A stretch of 64,000 bases of DNA, taken from the NCBI GenBank assembly GCA_963835525.1, contig CAWIFM010000008.1:1240001-1304000 (forward strand), written 5' to 3'. The translations under genes and the position numbers were made by a program. This document shows, piece after piece, positions 20,921 through 30,491 of the stretch. This DNA comes from DASSUW01 sp963835525 (lineage in GTDB: Bacteria; Actinomycetota; Thermoleophilia; Solirubrobacterales; Solirubrobacteraceae). Within the stretch, counting starts at the first letter, position 1. Each line of letters opens with the position of its first letter. The notes under the pieces are model-generated. The model was not told the DNA's origin, made no database searches, and saw nothing but the letters and a program-made list of their open reading frames with translations.

Positions 20921-23900
20921 ATGCAGATCCACGTCCTCGGGCCGGTCGAGGTCAGTCTTGACGACCGCCCGCTGCCGCTCGGCGGCGCCAAGCAGCGCGC
21001 CGTCCTGGCGATGCTCGGCCTGGAGGCTGGTCGCGCGGTCTCGGCCGACCGGCTGATCGAAGGCCTGTGGGGCGAGGATCCGCCGGCCAGCGCCGCCAAG
21101 ATGGTCCAGAACTACGTGTGGCGGCTGCGCGGCGGCGGGATCGCGATCGTCACGCACGGGCGCGCGTACGAGCTGCAGATCGACCGCGACCAGGTCGACG
21201 CCTGCCGGCTCGAACGGCTCGTCGCGGACGCGGCGCGCGGGGCGGGCAACGGCAACTCGGCCCGCGCGGCGCTGGCGCTGTTCCGCGGCGATCCGCTCGC
21301 CGACATCGCCGACGAGCCGTTCGCGATCGACGAGATCCGGCGACTCGAGGAGCTGCGCCTGACCGCGGCCGAGCTGGCCATCGACGCCGACCTGGCCGTG
21401 GGCCGCCATCAGGAGCTGGCCGGCGAGATCGACGCGTTGCTGGCCGCCAACCCGTTGCGCGAGCGCCTTCACGCCCAGCGGATGCTCGCGCTCTACCGCT
21501 GCGGGCGGCAGGCCGAGGCGCTCGAGGCCTACCGGCATGCCCGCGAGACGCTGGTCGAGGAGATCGGCATCGAGCCCTCGGCCGAGCTGCGGCGCCTGCA
21601 CGAGGCGATCCTGCGCCAGGATCCCTCGCTCGACGTCGAGCCCGCCGCGCCCGAATTGCCGCGCGAGCTCGACGCGTCGGCGCTGCCGCCGCTGATCGGC
21701 CGCGAGGACGTGCTCGAGCGGCTTCGCCGGCGGACGGGGCTCGTCGCTCTCGTCGGCGCCTACGGGATCGGCAAGACGCGCGTCGCCGCCGAGATCGCCC
21801 GTGAGGTCCACCGCGAGGGCGGCACGGTGCTCTACGCGGCGGGGACCGGACCGGCGGAGTCCGTGCTGGCCGCGATCGCCCGCACGCGCGGGTCTGCTGC
21901 CCTGCTGGTGGTCGACGACGCCGACCGCGCGCCCGTGGAGGTGCGGGCGGCGCTCAGGGACCTGGACGCGGATGCGCTCGTGCTCGCCACGGGCCAGGAG
22001 GCCGCCGCGCTGGCGCGGCTGGAGCCGCGGGAGTCGATCGTGCTCGAGCCGCTCGGCGCCGAGGGCGTGCGCGCGATCGCGGGCTTCTACGCGCCGCCCG
22101 GCGGCGAGATTCCCGTCGACGCGCTGCTCGAGACCACCCGCGGCGTGCCGCGCCGCATCCACGAGGCCGCCGGCGAGTGGGCCCGCCGCGAGGCCACGCG
22201 GCGCGTCGATGCGGCGGCCGACCTCGCCGCGTCCGGTCGCAGCGAGGCACGTGCGCTCGAAGCCGATCTTGCCGGCAGCGTCGCGGAGCTCCAGGTCGTT
22301 CGCGAGCGGCTCGCTCCGCAGGACGACCAGGCGCCGGTGACCTGCCCGTACAAGGGCCTGGCGACGTTCGACGCCGACGACGCCGCGTACTTCTTCGGGC
22401 GCGAGCGGCTCGTCGCCGAGCTCGTCGCGCGGCTCGTCGGCGCGCCGCTGCTCGCCGTGGTGGGCCCGTCGGGGAGCGGCAAGTCCTCCGTAGTCAGGGC
22501 GGGTCTGCTGCCGGCACTGGCGGGCGGCGTGCTGCCGGGCAGCGACAACTGGACGCAGGCGCTGATACGGCCCGGCGAGCACCCGCTGCGCGAGCTGCGC
22601 CGCGCGACCCAACGGCTCAACCGCGAGCGCCGGGGCCTGCTGGTGGTCGACCAGTTCGAGGAGCTGTTCACGGCCTGCCGCGACGAGGACGAGCGGGCGG
22701 CGTTCGTCGACGCGCTCGTGCGAGCGGACGCCGTCGTCGTGATCGCGGTGCGCGCCGACTTCTACGGCCGCTGCGCCGGGTACCCCGACCTGTCGGGCCT
22801 GGTGGGCGCCAACCACGTGCTGGTGGGCCCGATGACGCGCGACGAGCTGCGGCGCGCGATCGAGCGCCCCGCAGAGCGGGTCGGCTTGAGCGTCGAGCCC
22901 GAGCTGGTCGACACGCTGCTGCGCGACGTCGAGGACCAGCCAGGCGCCCTGCCGCTGCTCTCGACGGCGCTGCTCGAGCTGTGGCGCTCGCGAGACGGGC
23001 GGCACCTGCGGCTCGCCGCCTACGCGCGCAGCGGCGGTGTCCAGGGCGCGGTCGCCCGGCTGGCGGAGGATGCGTTCCTCGCGCTCGACCCGGCAGGGCA
23101 GGCGGCGGCGCGCAGGCTCCTGCTGCGGCTGAGCGACGAGGGCCCGGACGGCGCCGTCGTGCGCCGGCGGATCGCGCTCGACCGTCTCGAGCCGGAGCTT
23201 GCCGAGGTCGCGGACCGGCTCGCCGACCGCCGCCTGCTGACGATCTCCGACGGAGCCGTCGAGGTCGCGCACGAGGCGCTGCTGCGCGAGTGGCCGCGGC
23301 TGCGGGCGTGGCTCGACGAGGATGCGCAGGGCCGGCGGCTGCACCGCCAGCTCAGCGAAGCCACTCGGGCCTGGGATGCGGACGATCGCGATTCCGGCGG
23401 CCTCTATCGCGGCGCCCGTCTCGCCGCCGCGCTCGACTGGGCGAACGGCCACGATGCCGAGCTCGACGAGACCGAGCGCGCGTTCCTGCGCGACAGCCGG
23501 CGCGCGAGCGGGCGTGCTCAGCGCCGCCTGCGCCTCGTGCTCGCGGGCGTCGTCTCGCTGCTCATGGTCGCCGTCGTCGCCGGGGTCCTGGCGCTCGAGC
23601 AGCGCGGCAACGCGCGCGACGAGGCGACCGTGGCCGCCGCGCAGCGGCTCGGCGCGCAGGCGCTGGTGGAGGACGATCTCGACCGGGCGCTGCTGCTCGC
23701 CCGTCAGGGCGTGGCGCTCGACGACTCGCTGGAGATCCGCGGCAACCTGTTCGCGACGCTGCTCAAGAGCCCGGCCGCGATCGGCGTGCTGCGCGGCGAG
23801 GGCCGGTGGGTGCTCGGCCTCGACCTCAGCCCGGATGGGCGCAGGCTGGCGTTCATCGACGTCGAGGGGCAGCTCCGGGTGGTCGACACGGCGACCCGGC

Positions 23901-25714
23901 GTGTCGTGGCCGGACCCGCGCAGGTCGACCAGCTCTCGTTCTTCGGGCCGGCTCTCGAGGTGCTGCGGTTCAGCCCGGACGGGTCGCGGCTCGCGGTCGG
24001 CGGCGGGTGGGGAGCCATCCTCGACGCGGCGACCCTGCGGCTGATCGCCCACGTGACGGCGCCGACGGAAATCGACCGCGTGGCTTTCTCGCCCGATGGC
24101 CGGACCGTGATGGCCGCCGTCGATCGGCCGCCCGCGAACGCCACCAGCGTGCAGGCGTTCGACGCCCGCAGCGGACGCGCACTGGTCCGGCCGCGCTACG
24201 TCAGCCGCCAATCGGATTCGGTGACGCCGATCTTCATGCGCGACGGCGCGCGCGTGGTCACCAGCGTCGAGGGCGGCCCGACGGTGATTCGCAACGCCCG
24301 CACGCTGCGTCCGCTCGCGCGGTTCGCCGCCGGCGCCGACACGGCGGCCCTAGGTCCGGACGGCCGGACGCTGCTGCTCGGCGGCAGCGACGGCACCGTG
24401 CGGTTCCTCGACCTCGTCACGGGTCGCGTGCGCACGGCGTCCGGGCGCCACGTCGGGGCGGTCGTGCGAGCGACCTTCGGCGCGAGCGGCCGCATCGCCG
24501 CCACCGCCGGAGAGGACAAGCGCGTGATCGTCTGGGACGTGGTCGCGGCGGCGGCCCGCGACACGCTCGACGGGCACGCCGGCCAGATCACCGGGGTGGA
24601 GATCAGCCCCGACGGCGGGACGCTGTACAGCTCCGGCCTCGACTCACGGGTCGTCGTCTGGGATCTGGCGGGCAACCGCCGGCTCGGCCGCCCGTTCTCG
24701 ACCGGATCAGAAGCCGACGGCGCCGCCCCCGGAACGATGGGGTTCGTCATGGGCACGATGTTCCCGAGCTACGACCTCGATCCCGACGGCCGGACCCTCG
24801 CCGCCGGGCACGACGACGGCACCGTCACGCTGACCGACGCCCGAACCCTGCGGGAGATCGCGCGGATCCCCGCGACGCGAGAGCCGATCAGCGGCGTCGC
24901 CTTCGTCCCGGGCAGCCAGACGGTCGTGGTCGGCGGTGAGGACGAGCTGCTCGCCGTGGACACGGGGCGGGGACACCGCATCACACCGCTTCGCGGCCAC
25001 CAGGGCGCGGCTTTCAGGCCGAGCGTCAGCGCCGACGGGCGCCGGCTGTCGGCGATCGAGTTCGGGGGTCACCTGATGCTCTGGACGCTGCGCGGCGGAC
25101 GCCAGATCGGGCCTCCGCGGCCGTACTACTCCTCAGGGCTCGAAGACGCCTCGCTCAGCCCCGACGGCCGGACGCTCGCCGTCCTGATCCCGGGGTCGGG
25201 GATCGAGCTGGTCGACACCGGCACGCTGCGTCGTCGCTCGGTCCTGGCCGGCTCCGGGACGGCGCGCTTCTTCGCTCAGTTCAGCCCGGACGGCCGGTAC
25301 ATCCTCGCCGGAGGCATCGGCGGCTGGGTACGCGTCTGGTCCGCCGAGACCGGCCGCCCGGTGGCCCGCGTCTTCGCCGGGAACACCGAGGTGGTGCTGT
25401 GGGCCGCCATGAGCCCAGACGGCCGGATGCTGGCGGCCGGGAGCAACGACGGGACAGTCGGGCTGTTCGACTTCGCGACCCGGCGCCCGCTGGGCGTGCG
25501 GCTGCCGGGGCTGCCCAACCGTCCCGTCGCCCCGCTGTTCACGCCCGACGGCAAGCACCTGCTGACGGTCTCGTACGGCGGCCCGGGCTATCGCTGGGAC
25601 GTGCGGCCGTCGTCGTGGGCGCGCCAGGCGTGCGCGGTGGCCGGCCGCAGGCTCACCCGCTCCGAGTGGACCGAGGTGCTGCCAGGTCGTCCGTACGCGC
25701 CCGCCTGCGGTTAA
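20921..25714 (+). CDS. Giant SARP-ATPase-STAND-TM-WD40 regulator
   Basis: 1597 aa from the ATG at 20921 (a GTG at 20888 is an alternative). Residues 1-90 are the OmpR-like winged helix and about 95-240 the BTAD domain, together a SARP activator. A first P-loop (VGAYGIGKTR, near 280) is followed by an nSTAND1-type NTPase (CPYKGLATFDADDAAYFFGRE; P-loop GPSGSGKSS near 515). One hydrophobic segment near 869-892 (LVLAGVVSLLMVAVVAGVLAL) predicts a membrane anchor. About 950-1590 are WD40-like repeats (SPDGRTL, WDV/WDL). DNA-binding would be cytoplasmic and the propeller outside. The signal is unknown. Many such STAND proteins are sensors. Confidence 0.9.
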   Translation: MQIHVLGPVEVSLDDRPLPLGGAKQRAVLAMLGLEAGRAVSADRLIEGLWGEDPPASAAKMVQNYVWRLRGGGIAIVTHGRAYELQIDRDQVDACRLERLVADAARGAGNGNSARAALALFRGDPLADIADEPFAIDEIRRLEELRLTAAELAIDADLAVGRHQELAGEIDALLAANPLRERLHAQRMLALYRCGRQAEALEAYRHARETLVEEIGIEPSAELRRLHEAILRQDPSLDVEPAAPELPRELDASALPPLIGREDVLERLRRRTGLVALVGAYGIGKTRVAAEIAREVHREGGTVLYAAGTGPAESVLAAIARTRGSAALLVVDDADRAPVEVRAALRDLDADALVLATGQEAAALARLEPRESIVLEPLGAEGVRAIAGFYAPPGGEIPVDALLETTRGVPRRIHEAAGEWARREATRRVDAAADLAASGRSEARALEADLAGSVAELQVVRERLAPQDDQAPVTCPYKGLATFDADDAAYFFGRERLVAELVARLVGAPLLAVVGPSGSGKSSVVRAGLLPALAGGVLPGSDNWTQALIRPGEHPLRELRRATQRLNRERRGLLVVDQFEELFTACRDEDERAAFVDALVRADAVVVIAVRADFYGRCAGYPDLSGLVGANHVLVGPMTRDELRRAIERPAERVGLSVEPELVDTLLRDVEDQPGALPLLSTALLELWRSRDGRHLRLAAYARSGGVQGAVARLAEDAFLALDPAGQAAARRLLLRLSDEGPDGAVVRRRIALDRLEPELAEVADRLADRRLLTISDGAVEVAHEALLREWPRLRAWLDEDAQGRRLHRQLSEATRAWDADDRDSGGLYRGARLAAALDWANGHDAELDETERAFLRDSRRASGRAQRRLRLVLAGVVSLLMVAVVAGVLALEQRGNARDEATVAAAQRLGAQALVEDDLDRALLLARQGVALDDSLEIRGNLFATLLKSPAAIGVLRGEGRWVLGLDLSPDGRRLAFIDVEGQLRVVDTATRRVVAGPAQVDQLSFFGPALEVLRFSPDGSRLAVGGGWGAILDAATLRLIAHVTAPTEIDRVAFSPDGRTVMAAVDRPPANATSVQAFDARSGRALVRPRYVSRQSDSVTPIFMRDGARVVTSVEGGPTVIRNARTLRPLARFAAGADTAALGPDGRTLLLGGSDGTVRFLDLVTGRVRTASGRHVGAVVRATFGASGRIAATAGEDKRVIVWDVVAAAARDTLDGHAGQITGVEISPDGGTLYSSGLDSRVVVWDLAGNRRLGRPFSTGSEADGAAPGTMGFVMGTMFPSYDLDPDGRTLAAGHDDGTVTLTDARTLREIARIPATREPISGVAFVPGSQTVVVGGEDELLAVDTGRGHRITPLRGHQGAAFRPSVSADGRRLSAIEFGGHLMLWTLRGGRQIGPPRPYYSSGLEDASLSPDGRTLAVLIPGSGIELVDTGTLRRRSVLAGSGTARFFAQFSPDGRYILAGGIGGWVRVWSAETGRPVARVFAGNTEVVLWAAMSPDGRMLAAGSNDGTVGLFDFATRRPLGVRLPGLPNRPVAPLFTPDGKHLLTVSYGGPGYRWDVRPSSWARQACAVAGRRLTRSEWTEVLPGRPYAPACG

Positions 25715-25723
25715 GGTGCAGCG

Positions 25724-27157
25724 ATGAGCGACTCCACCATCGAGAACGGCCGCCCGGTGGTCTTCCGAGGCGGCACCGTGCTGACCATGAACGACGCCCA
25801 CGACGTGCTTCACGACGCTGACGTCCTCGTGGTCGGCGACAAGATCGCCGGAGTCGGACCCGGGCTCGAGGTGCCCGAGGGCGCGTTCGAGATCGACGCC
25901 TCGCGCGGCATCGTCATGCCCGGCATGGTCGACACCCACCGGCACATGTGGCAGACGGCGCTGCGCGGCTACGGCGCCGACTGGACGCTGAGCCAGTACT
26001 TCGTCTTCTTCTATCTCGAGTGGGGGAAGATCTTCCGCCCGCAGGACATCGCCGCCGGGAACCTCCTGTCGGCCATCGAGTCGCTCGACGCGGGCGTGAC
26101 GACCACCGTCGACTGGTCGCACGGGCTGCAGACCGTCGACCACGCCGACGCCGCGGTCGACGCGCTGGAGTCGGTCCCCGGTCGCTTCGTGCTGGCCTAC
26201 GGGAACATCCAGCAGGGCCCGTGGGAGTGGTCGGCGGCGGCGGACTTCAAGAGCTTCGTCGAGCGCCGGTTCGGCTCGAAGAACGACATGCTCGGGTTCC
26301 AGATGGCGTTCGACGTCACCGGCGATCCGGCGTTCCCCGAGCAGGAGGCGTTCAAGGTCGCACGCGAGCTCGGGGTTCCCGTGACGACGCATGCGGGGGT
26401 GTGGGGCGCGACCAACGACGACGGCATCCGGCTCATGCACGAGCACGGCTTCATGACGCCGGACAACATCTACGTGCACGCGTGCACGCTGACCGAGGAC
26501 TCCTACCACCGGATCGCCGCCACCGGCGGCTCGGTGTCGGTCTCCACCGAGAGCGAGCAGAGCGCCGGCCAGGGCTACCCGCCGACGTGGGCGCTGCGCA
26601 AGCACGGCATCCCGGTCTCGCTCTCGATGGACACCAGCGTGTGGTGGAGCGGCGACCTGTTCTGCGCCATGCGGACGACGCTGGGCGCCGACCGCTCGCG
26701 CGAGCACCTCGAGGCGCACGCCAAGCAGGAGACGGTCACCAACCATCACCTGCGCGCCGAGCAGGTCGTCGAGTGGGCGACGCGCGGCGGCAGCAAGGCG
26801 CTCGGCATGGACTCGCTGATCGGCAGCCTCGAGGAGGGCAAGAAGGCCGACGTCGTGCTCGTCAAGAACGATGCGTCGCCGGTCATGTTCCCGATCCTGC
26901 ACCCCTACGGGCACGTCGCCTTCCAGGCCCAGCGCGCCGACGTGCACACCGTGCTCGTGAACGGCCGCGTGGTCAAGCAGGACGGCAAGCTGGTCGGCAT
27001 CGACCTGGGGCGGGCGCGTCAGGCTGTCGACGAGACCGTCGAGTTCGCGATGAGTACCCTCGGAGAGGCGTGGACGGGTGGGATGCACCCGGAGATCCCG
27101 GAGACCCAGGTCCTCGAGAACCCGTACCAGTACACCGAATGGGGGAAGGCGCAGTGA
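25724..27157 (+). CDS. Amidohydrolase (cytosine/guanine-deaminase or TrzN-like)
   Basis: 477 aa. The metal-binding motif D-T-H-R-H (GMVDTHRHMWQ) lies near residue 70. Further His ligands are in VTTHAGVW and YVHACTL, and the late Asp is in SMDTSVWW. The C-terminal beta-sandwich part includes GSLEEGKKADVVLV. Members deaminate or dechlorinate nitrogen heterocycles; the substrate here is not known. The GTG of the intradiol dioxygenase overlaps its stop, so a ring-degradation pathway is plausible. Confidence 0.88.
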   Translation: MSDSTIENGRPVVFRGGTVLTMNDAHDVLHDADVLVVGDKIAGVGPGLEVPEGAFEIDASRGIVMPGMVDTHRHMWQTALRGYGADWTLSQYFVFFYLEWGKIFRPQDIAAGNLLSAIESLDAGVTTTVDWSHGLQTVDHADAAVDALESVPGRFVLAYGNIQQGPWEWSAAADFKSFVERRFGSKNDMLGFQMAFDVTGDPAFPEQEAFKVARELGVPVTTHAGVWGATNDDGIRLMHEHGFMTPDNIYVHACTLTEDSYHRIAATGGSVSVSTESEQSAGQGYPPTWALRKHGIPVSLSMDTSVWWSGDLFCAMRTTLGADRSREHLEAHAKQETVTNHHLRAEQVVEWATRGGSKALGMDSLIGSLEEGKKADVVLVKNDASPVMFPILHPYGHVAFQAQRADVHTVLVNGRVVKQDGKLVGIDLGRARQAVDETVEFAMSTLGEAWTGGMHPEIPETQVLENPYQYTEWGKAQ

Positions 27158-27918
27158 GCGACCGTTTGCAAGAGGTCGTGCCGGACATGCTGGCGGCGAT
27201 CCACGAGGTGCTGGAGCGCCACCAGGTCACGGAGGAGGAGTGGTTCGGCGCGCTCGCGTTCCTGGGCGAGGTCGCGAAGGCGGACGAGCTCATCCTGCTG
27301 TCCGACGTGACGCGCACGTCGGTCCTGATCGACCAGCTCTCGCACGCCGGCGACGGCGCGGAGGCGACGGCCAGCGACGTCGAGGGCCCGATGTACACCG
27401 TCGAGCCGCCGTTCCGGAAGAAGATCTACGAGGAGTACGAGGGGATCTCGCCCGACGACGACGTGCTGTTCGTGCGCGGGCGCGTGACCTCGGTCGACGG
27501 GTCGCCGCTGCCCGAGGCGGTCGTCGACGTCTGGCAGACCGGGCCGGCCGGCGGCTACGACGTCTGGGACGAGCGCCAGCCGGACGGCAACTTCCGCGGC
27601 CGCATCAAGGCCGAGGAGGACGGGGCGTACGAGTTCGAGACGATGCTGCCGAAGCCGTACACGGTGCCGACCAAGGGCCCGACGGGGCGCTATCTGGAGG
27701 CGATCGGCCAGCACCCGTGGCGGCCGGCGCACATCCACTTCAAGGTCACGGCGCCCGGCCACCGGAAGCTGGTCACGCAGGTGTTCTTCCCGGGTGACCC
27801 GTACCTGGAGAACGACACCATCGGCGCGGTCAAGCCGGCGCTCGTGCGCCCGGTCGAGCAGGAGAACGGCCACCTCACGTGCACGTTCGACATCGCGCTG
27901 GCCCCACAGTCAGCCTGA
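27154..27918 (+). CDS. Intradiol ring-cleavage dioxygenase
   Basis: 254 aa, GTG start overlapping the previous stop. N-terminal helical dimerisation domain (about 1-75), then the catalytic beta-sandwich. The four Fe(III) ligands are recognisable: Tyr in GGYDVWD, Tyr in PKPYTVPTKGPT, and two His in RPAHIHFKV. Length and N-terminal domain fit catechol or hydroxyquinol 1,2-dioxygenases more than protocatechuate 3,4-dioxygenase. It opens a catecholic ring between the hydroxyls using O2. Preceded by an amidohydrolase, overlapping a polysaccharide-deacetylase-like gene. Confidence 0.92.
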   Translation: MSDRLQEVVPDMLAAIHEVLERHQVTEEEWFGALAFLGEVAKADELILLSDVTRTSVLIDQLSHAGDGAEATASDVEGPMYTVEPPFRKKIYEEYEGISPDDDVLFVRGRVTSVDGSPLPEAVVDVWQTGPAGGYDVWDERQPDGNFRGRIKAEEDGAYEFETMLPKPYTVPTKGPTGRYLEAIGQHPWRPAHIHFKVTAPGHRKLVTQVFFPGDPYLENDTIGAVKPALVRPVEQENGHLTCTFDIALAPQSA

Positions 27919-28625
27919 CCTTCGACAACCTCGGCGAGGTCGCCGACCTCGAGCGCGGCCGGTGGCCCGCCGATGCGCCGCTGGGGCGGCACGCGTCGGT
28001 CACGCGCACGCTGCCGCGGCTGCTGGAGCTGCTCGCCTCGGCGGACGTGCGGGCAACGTTCTTCGTCGAGGGGCTGAACGCCGAGCTCTACCCCGACGCG
28101 CTGCGGTCGATCGCCGACGCCGGGCACGAGGTGGCGTTCCACGGCTGGCAGCACGAGCAGTGGGCCGATCTCTCACCGCAGGAGGAGCGCGAGTCCTTCG
28201 AGCGCGGCGTGACCGCGCTGGACGGCCTGGGGCTCAGGCCCGTCGGCTTCCGGCCGCCGGGCGGCGAGCTGACCGACGCCTCGCTGGGGTTGCTGCGCGA
28301 GTTCGGGTTCGAGTACTGCTCACCGCTGGGGACGTCGGTCGAGAGGCGCGACGGTCTGGTGCTGCTGCCGTTCCGCTGGGAGCTCGTCGACGCGCGGTAC
28401 TACCTGCCGCACTTCGCCGCGCTCCGCGGCGGGGAGGAGCCATTGCCCCCGGAGCGCCTGCGCGAGGCGATCGACGCCGCGCTCGACGGCTTCGCCGTGC
28501 TGATCTTCCACCCGTTCCTGCTGCAGGACGAGGAGCGGATCGAGGTGCTGCGGTGGGTGGTGGAGCGCGTGCGGTCGGCCCCCTGCCGCGAGGTCGCGCG
28601 GTTGTCCACGAAGCATCCTGCCTAA
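27879..28625 (+). CDS. Polysaccharide deacetylase (NodB-like) family protein
   Basis: 248 aa from the GTG at 27879, overlapping the dioxygenase by 40 bp; no later ATG/GTG/TTG fits before the conserved SLTFDNLGE. NodB features: first Asp in TFDN, ATFFVEG, His in EVAFHGWQHEQW, and RPPGG. The usual metal H-x3-H becomes H-x3-H in HGWQH. The C-terminal VLIFHPFLL contains the catalytic His region. No signal peptide, unlike secreted chitin deacetylases, so a cytoplasmic amide hydrolase (as in allantoinase-like PuuE) is possible. Confidence 0.8.
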   Translation: MHVRHRAGPTVSLTFDNLGEVADLERGRWPADAPLGRHASVTRTLPRLLELLASADVRATFFVEGLNAELYPDALRSIADAGHEVAFHGWQHEQWADLSPQEERESFERGVTALDGLGLRPVGFRPPGGELTDASLGLLREFGFEYCSPLGTSVERRDGLVLLPFRWELVDARYYLPHFAALRGGEEPLPPERLREAIDAALDGFAVLIFHPFLLQDEERIEVLRWVVERVRSAPCREVARLSTKHPA

Positions 28626-28655
28626 GGGTCGTATAGCGACCCTAGGCAGGATGCT
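28612..28655. terminator. Long hairpin terminator after the deacetylase
   Basis: AGCATCCTGCCTAAGGGTCG pairs with CGACCCTAGGCAGGATGCT around the loop TATAG, with one bulged A. It includes the deacetylase stop codon and ends 62 bp from the stop of the convergent SDR gene, so it may serve both directions. Confidence 0.8.
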
Positions 28656-28687
28656 CGCCGAAATCAGCCGCGCCGCCGGCTCCACCA

Positions 28688-28720
28688 CCTCCCTTACCCA
28701 GCTGCAGTTGACGTTCGTCA
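28688..28720 (-). repeat. Dispersed intergenic repeat, copy b
   Basis: On the minus strand CGAACGTCAACTGC is followed by AGCTGGGTAAGG, starting immediately at the stop codon of the SDR gene. It is almost identical to the copy at 33779, and its second half matches the arms of the 7477 palindrome. Confidence 0.65.
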
Positions 28721-29462
28721 GCCGCGGCGGACCGACCGCCGCACCACTCCAGGCGCAAGCGTGCGAGCGGCGGCGACGAGCCAGTACGGCCGCGGCACGT
28801 AGCGCTCGGCGCGCCCGCCGGGCCCGGCGTCGACGATCGCCTCGGCGACCTTCTCCGGCGTCGACACGGCCCAGCGCGTGACGCGCGCGGTCGAGCAGTT
28901 GGCGCTGCGGGAAGCCTTCGGTGGCGACGAACCCCGGCAGCACGAGACCGACGTGCACGCCTGCGGCGTGCTCCTCGGCGGCCAGCGCGTCGCTCCAGCC
29001 GGCCAGCGCGAACTTGCTCGCCGAGTAGGCGCCCGACTTGCGGCGGGCGACGCGGCCGGCGACGCTGGAGACGTTGACGATCGCGCTCGGCGCGCTGCGG
29101 CGCAGCAGCGGCAGCAGCGCCTCGGTCAGGCGCACGACGGCATTGAAGTTGAGGTCCATGTGGCGCTGGACGCCCTCCCAGCCGGCCTCCGCGAACGTCG
29201 CGTGCCAGCCGGCGCCTGCGTTGTTGACCAGGAGGTCGAGCCGGCCATGGGCCTCCTCGACCGCCGTCGCGACACGGTCAGGCGCGTCGGGCTCGAGCAG
29301 GTCGACGGCGACGACCGTCGCGCCGCCCAGCTCGGTGGCCAGCGCCCGCAGCCGCTCCTCGCGCCGCGCGACGAGCACGAGCTGCGCGCCCGGCTCGCGC
29401 GCCAGCCGCCGCGCGGTGGCCGCGCCGATCCCGCTCGACGCGCCGGTGACGAGGGCGACCAT
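28718..29462 (-). pseudogene. Short-chain dehydrogenase, one frame break
   Basis: The N-terminal 200 residues are a classical SDR: TGASSGIG, NNAGAGW, catalytic Ser in NVSSVAGR and Tyr-x3-Lys in YSASKFA. After FPQRQLLDR the frame changes. Removing one base in the GC run at 28882-28888 restores STPEKVAEAIVDAG and PRPYWLVAAARTLAPG, a normal C-terminus ending at 28720, giving 247 aa. The break looks like an indel error or a very recent mutation. Overlaps the MetE-like gene start-to-stop by one base, in one operon. Confidence 0.8.
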
Positions 29463-30481
29463 CAGGCGAGTCGCTCGCGCACGATTCGGGCGCCCTCGAC
29501 GAGCGCGCGCAGCTTCGCGAAGGCCAGCTCGCGCGACAGGTACTTCATCCCGCAGTCCGGCCCGACCTGCAGCCGCTCGGCCGGGATCACCTGCAGCGCC
29601 GCCTCGATCCGCGAGGCGACGACCTCGGGCGTCTCAGCCGCCGGATCCGACAGGTCGATCACGCCGACGATCACGGTCTTCTCGGCCAGAGGCTCCAGCA
29701 CCGAGACGTCGAGCCGCGGCTGGGCGGCCTCGATGGCGAGCACGTCGGCGTCGCACGACGCGAGCTCGGCGAGGAACGGGTAGCCGGGCGGGCGGTCGTG
29801 GACGATGTGGGCGTAGCCGAAGCAGGTGTGCAGCGCGGTGGTCCCGGACACGCCCTCGAGCGCGCGGTTGATGGCCGGGATCGCGAACTCGCGCGCCTTG
29901 TCGGCCCGCGACTGCAGCCACGGCTCGTCGATCTGCACGACGTCGGCGCCGGCGGCGAACAGGTCGCGCACCTCCTCGTTGACGGCGGCGGCGAGGTCCA
30001 TCGCCAGCTCGGCCTCGTCGTCGTAGAACTCGTTGGAGGACTGCTGGCTCATGGTGAACGGGCCGGGCAGCGTGATCTTGACGGTCCGCTCCGTCCTCGC
30101 GCGCAGGAACCGCAGGTCGTCGACCTCGACCGGCCGCACGCGACGGACGCGGCCGACCACGCGCGGGACGGCGTTCGTCCCGCCCGCGCGCCCCGGCACC
30201 ATCGTCGGGTTGTCGATGTCGAAGCCCTCCAGCGCGGTCGCGAAGCGGTTGGAGTAGCTCTCGCGCCGGATCTCGCCGTCGGTGACGATGTCGAGCCCCG
30301 CCCGCTCCTGGTCGGCGATGGCCAGCGCCGTGGCGTCGTCCTGCGCCTGTGCCAGGTGCTCCTCCGGCACCCGCCACAGCTCCCGGGCGCGGACGCGCGG
30401 CGGCAGCGACCCCCGCAGCCGATCGCGGTCGATCAGCCAGTCCGGCTGGGGGTAGCTGCCGATGACGGTGGTCGCGAGCAG
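29462..30481 (-). CDS. MetE-like methyltransferase (C-terminal catalytic domain family)
   Basis: 339 aa if translation begins at the CTG at 30481. The conserved N-terminus (VIGSYPQPDW, then LPPRVRARELWR) extends upstream of the first usual start (GTG 30370), with no ATG/GTG/TTG in between. Zinc ligands of cobalamin-independent methionine synthase are present: H-x-C in LHTCFGYAH, Glu in LAIEAAQPR and Cys in GPDCGMKYL. Only the catalytic domain is present, so the methyl donor may differ from 5-methyl-THF-triglutamate. Followed by the SDR. Confidence 0.8.
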   Translation of the reverse strand: MLATTVIGSYPQPDWLIDRDRLRGSLPPRVRARELWRVPEEHLAQAQDDATALAIADQERAGLDIVTDGEIRRESYSNRFATALEGFDIDNPTMVPGRAGGTNAVPRVVGRVRRVRPVEVDDLRFLRARTERTVKITLPGPFTMSQQSSNEFYDDEAELAMDLAAAVNEEVRDLFAAGADVVQIDEPWLQSRADKAREFAIPAINRALEGVSGTTALHTCFGYAHIVHDRPPGYPFLAELASCDADVLAIEAAQPRLDVSVLEPLAEKTVIVGVIDLSDPAAETPEVVASRIEAALQVIPAERLQVGPDCGMKYLSRELAFAKLRALVEGARIVRERLA

Positions 30482-30491
30482 GCCTATGTGT

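Noticed and set aside
22177..24939. A 920-residue open frame inside the SARP-STAND gene
   Set aside because: Arg/Ala-rich low-complexity shadow in another frame; the overlapping frame has clear domains.
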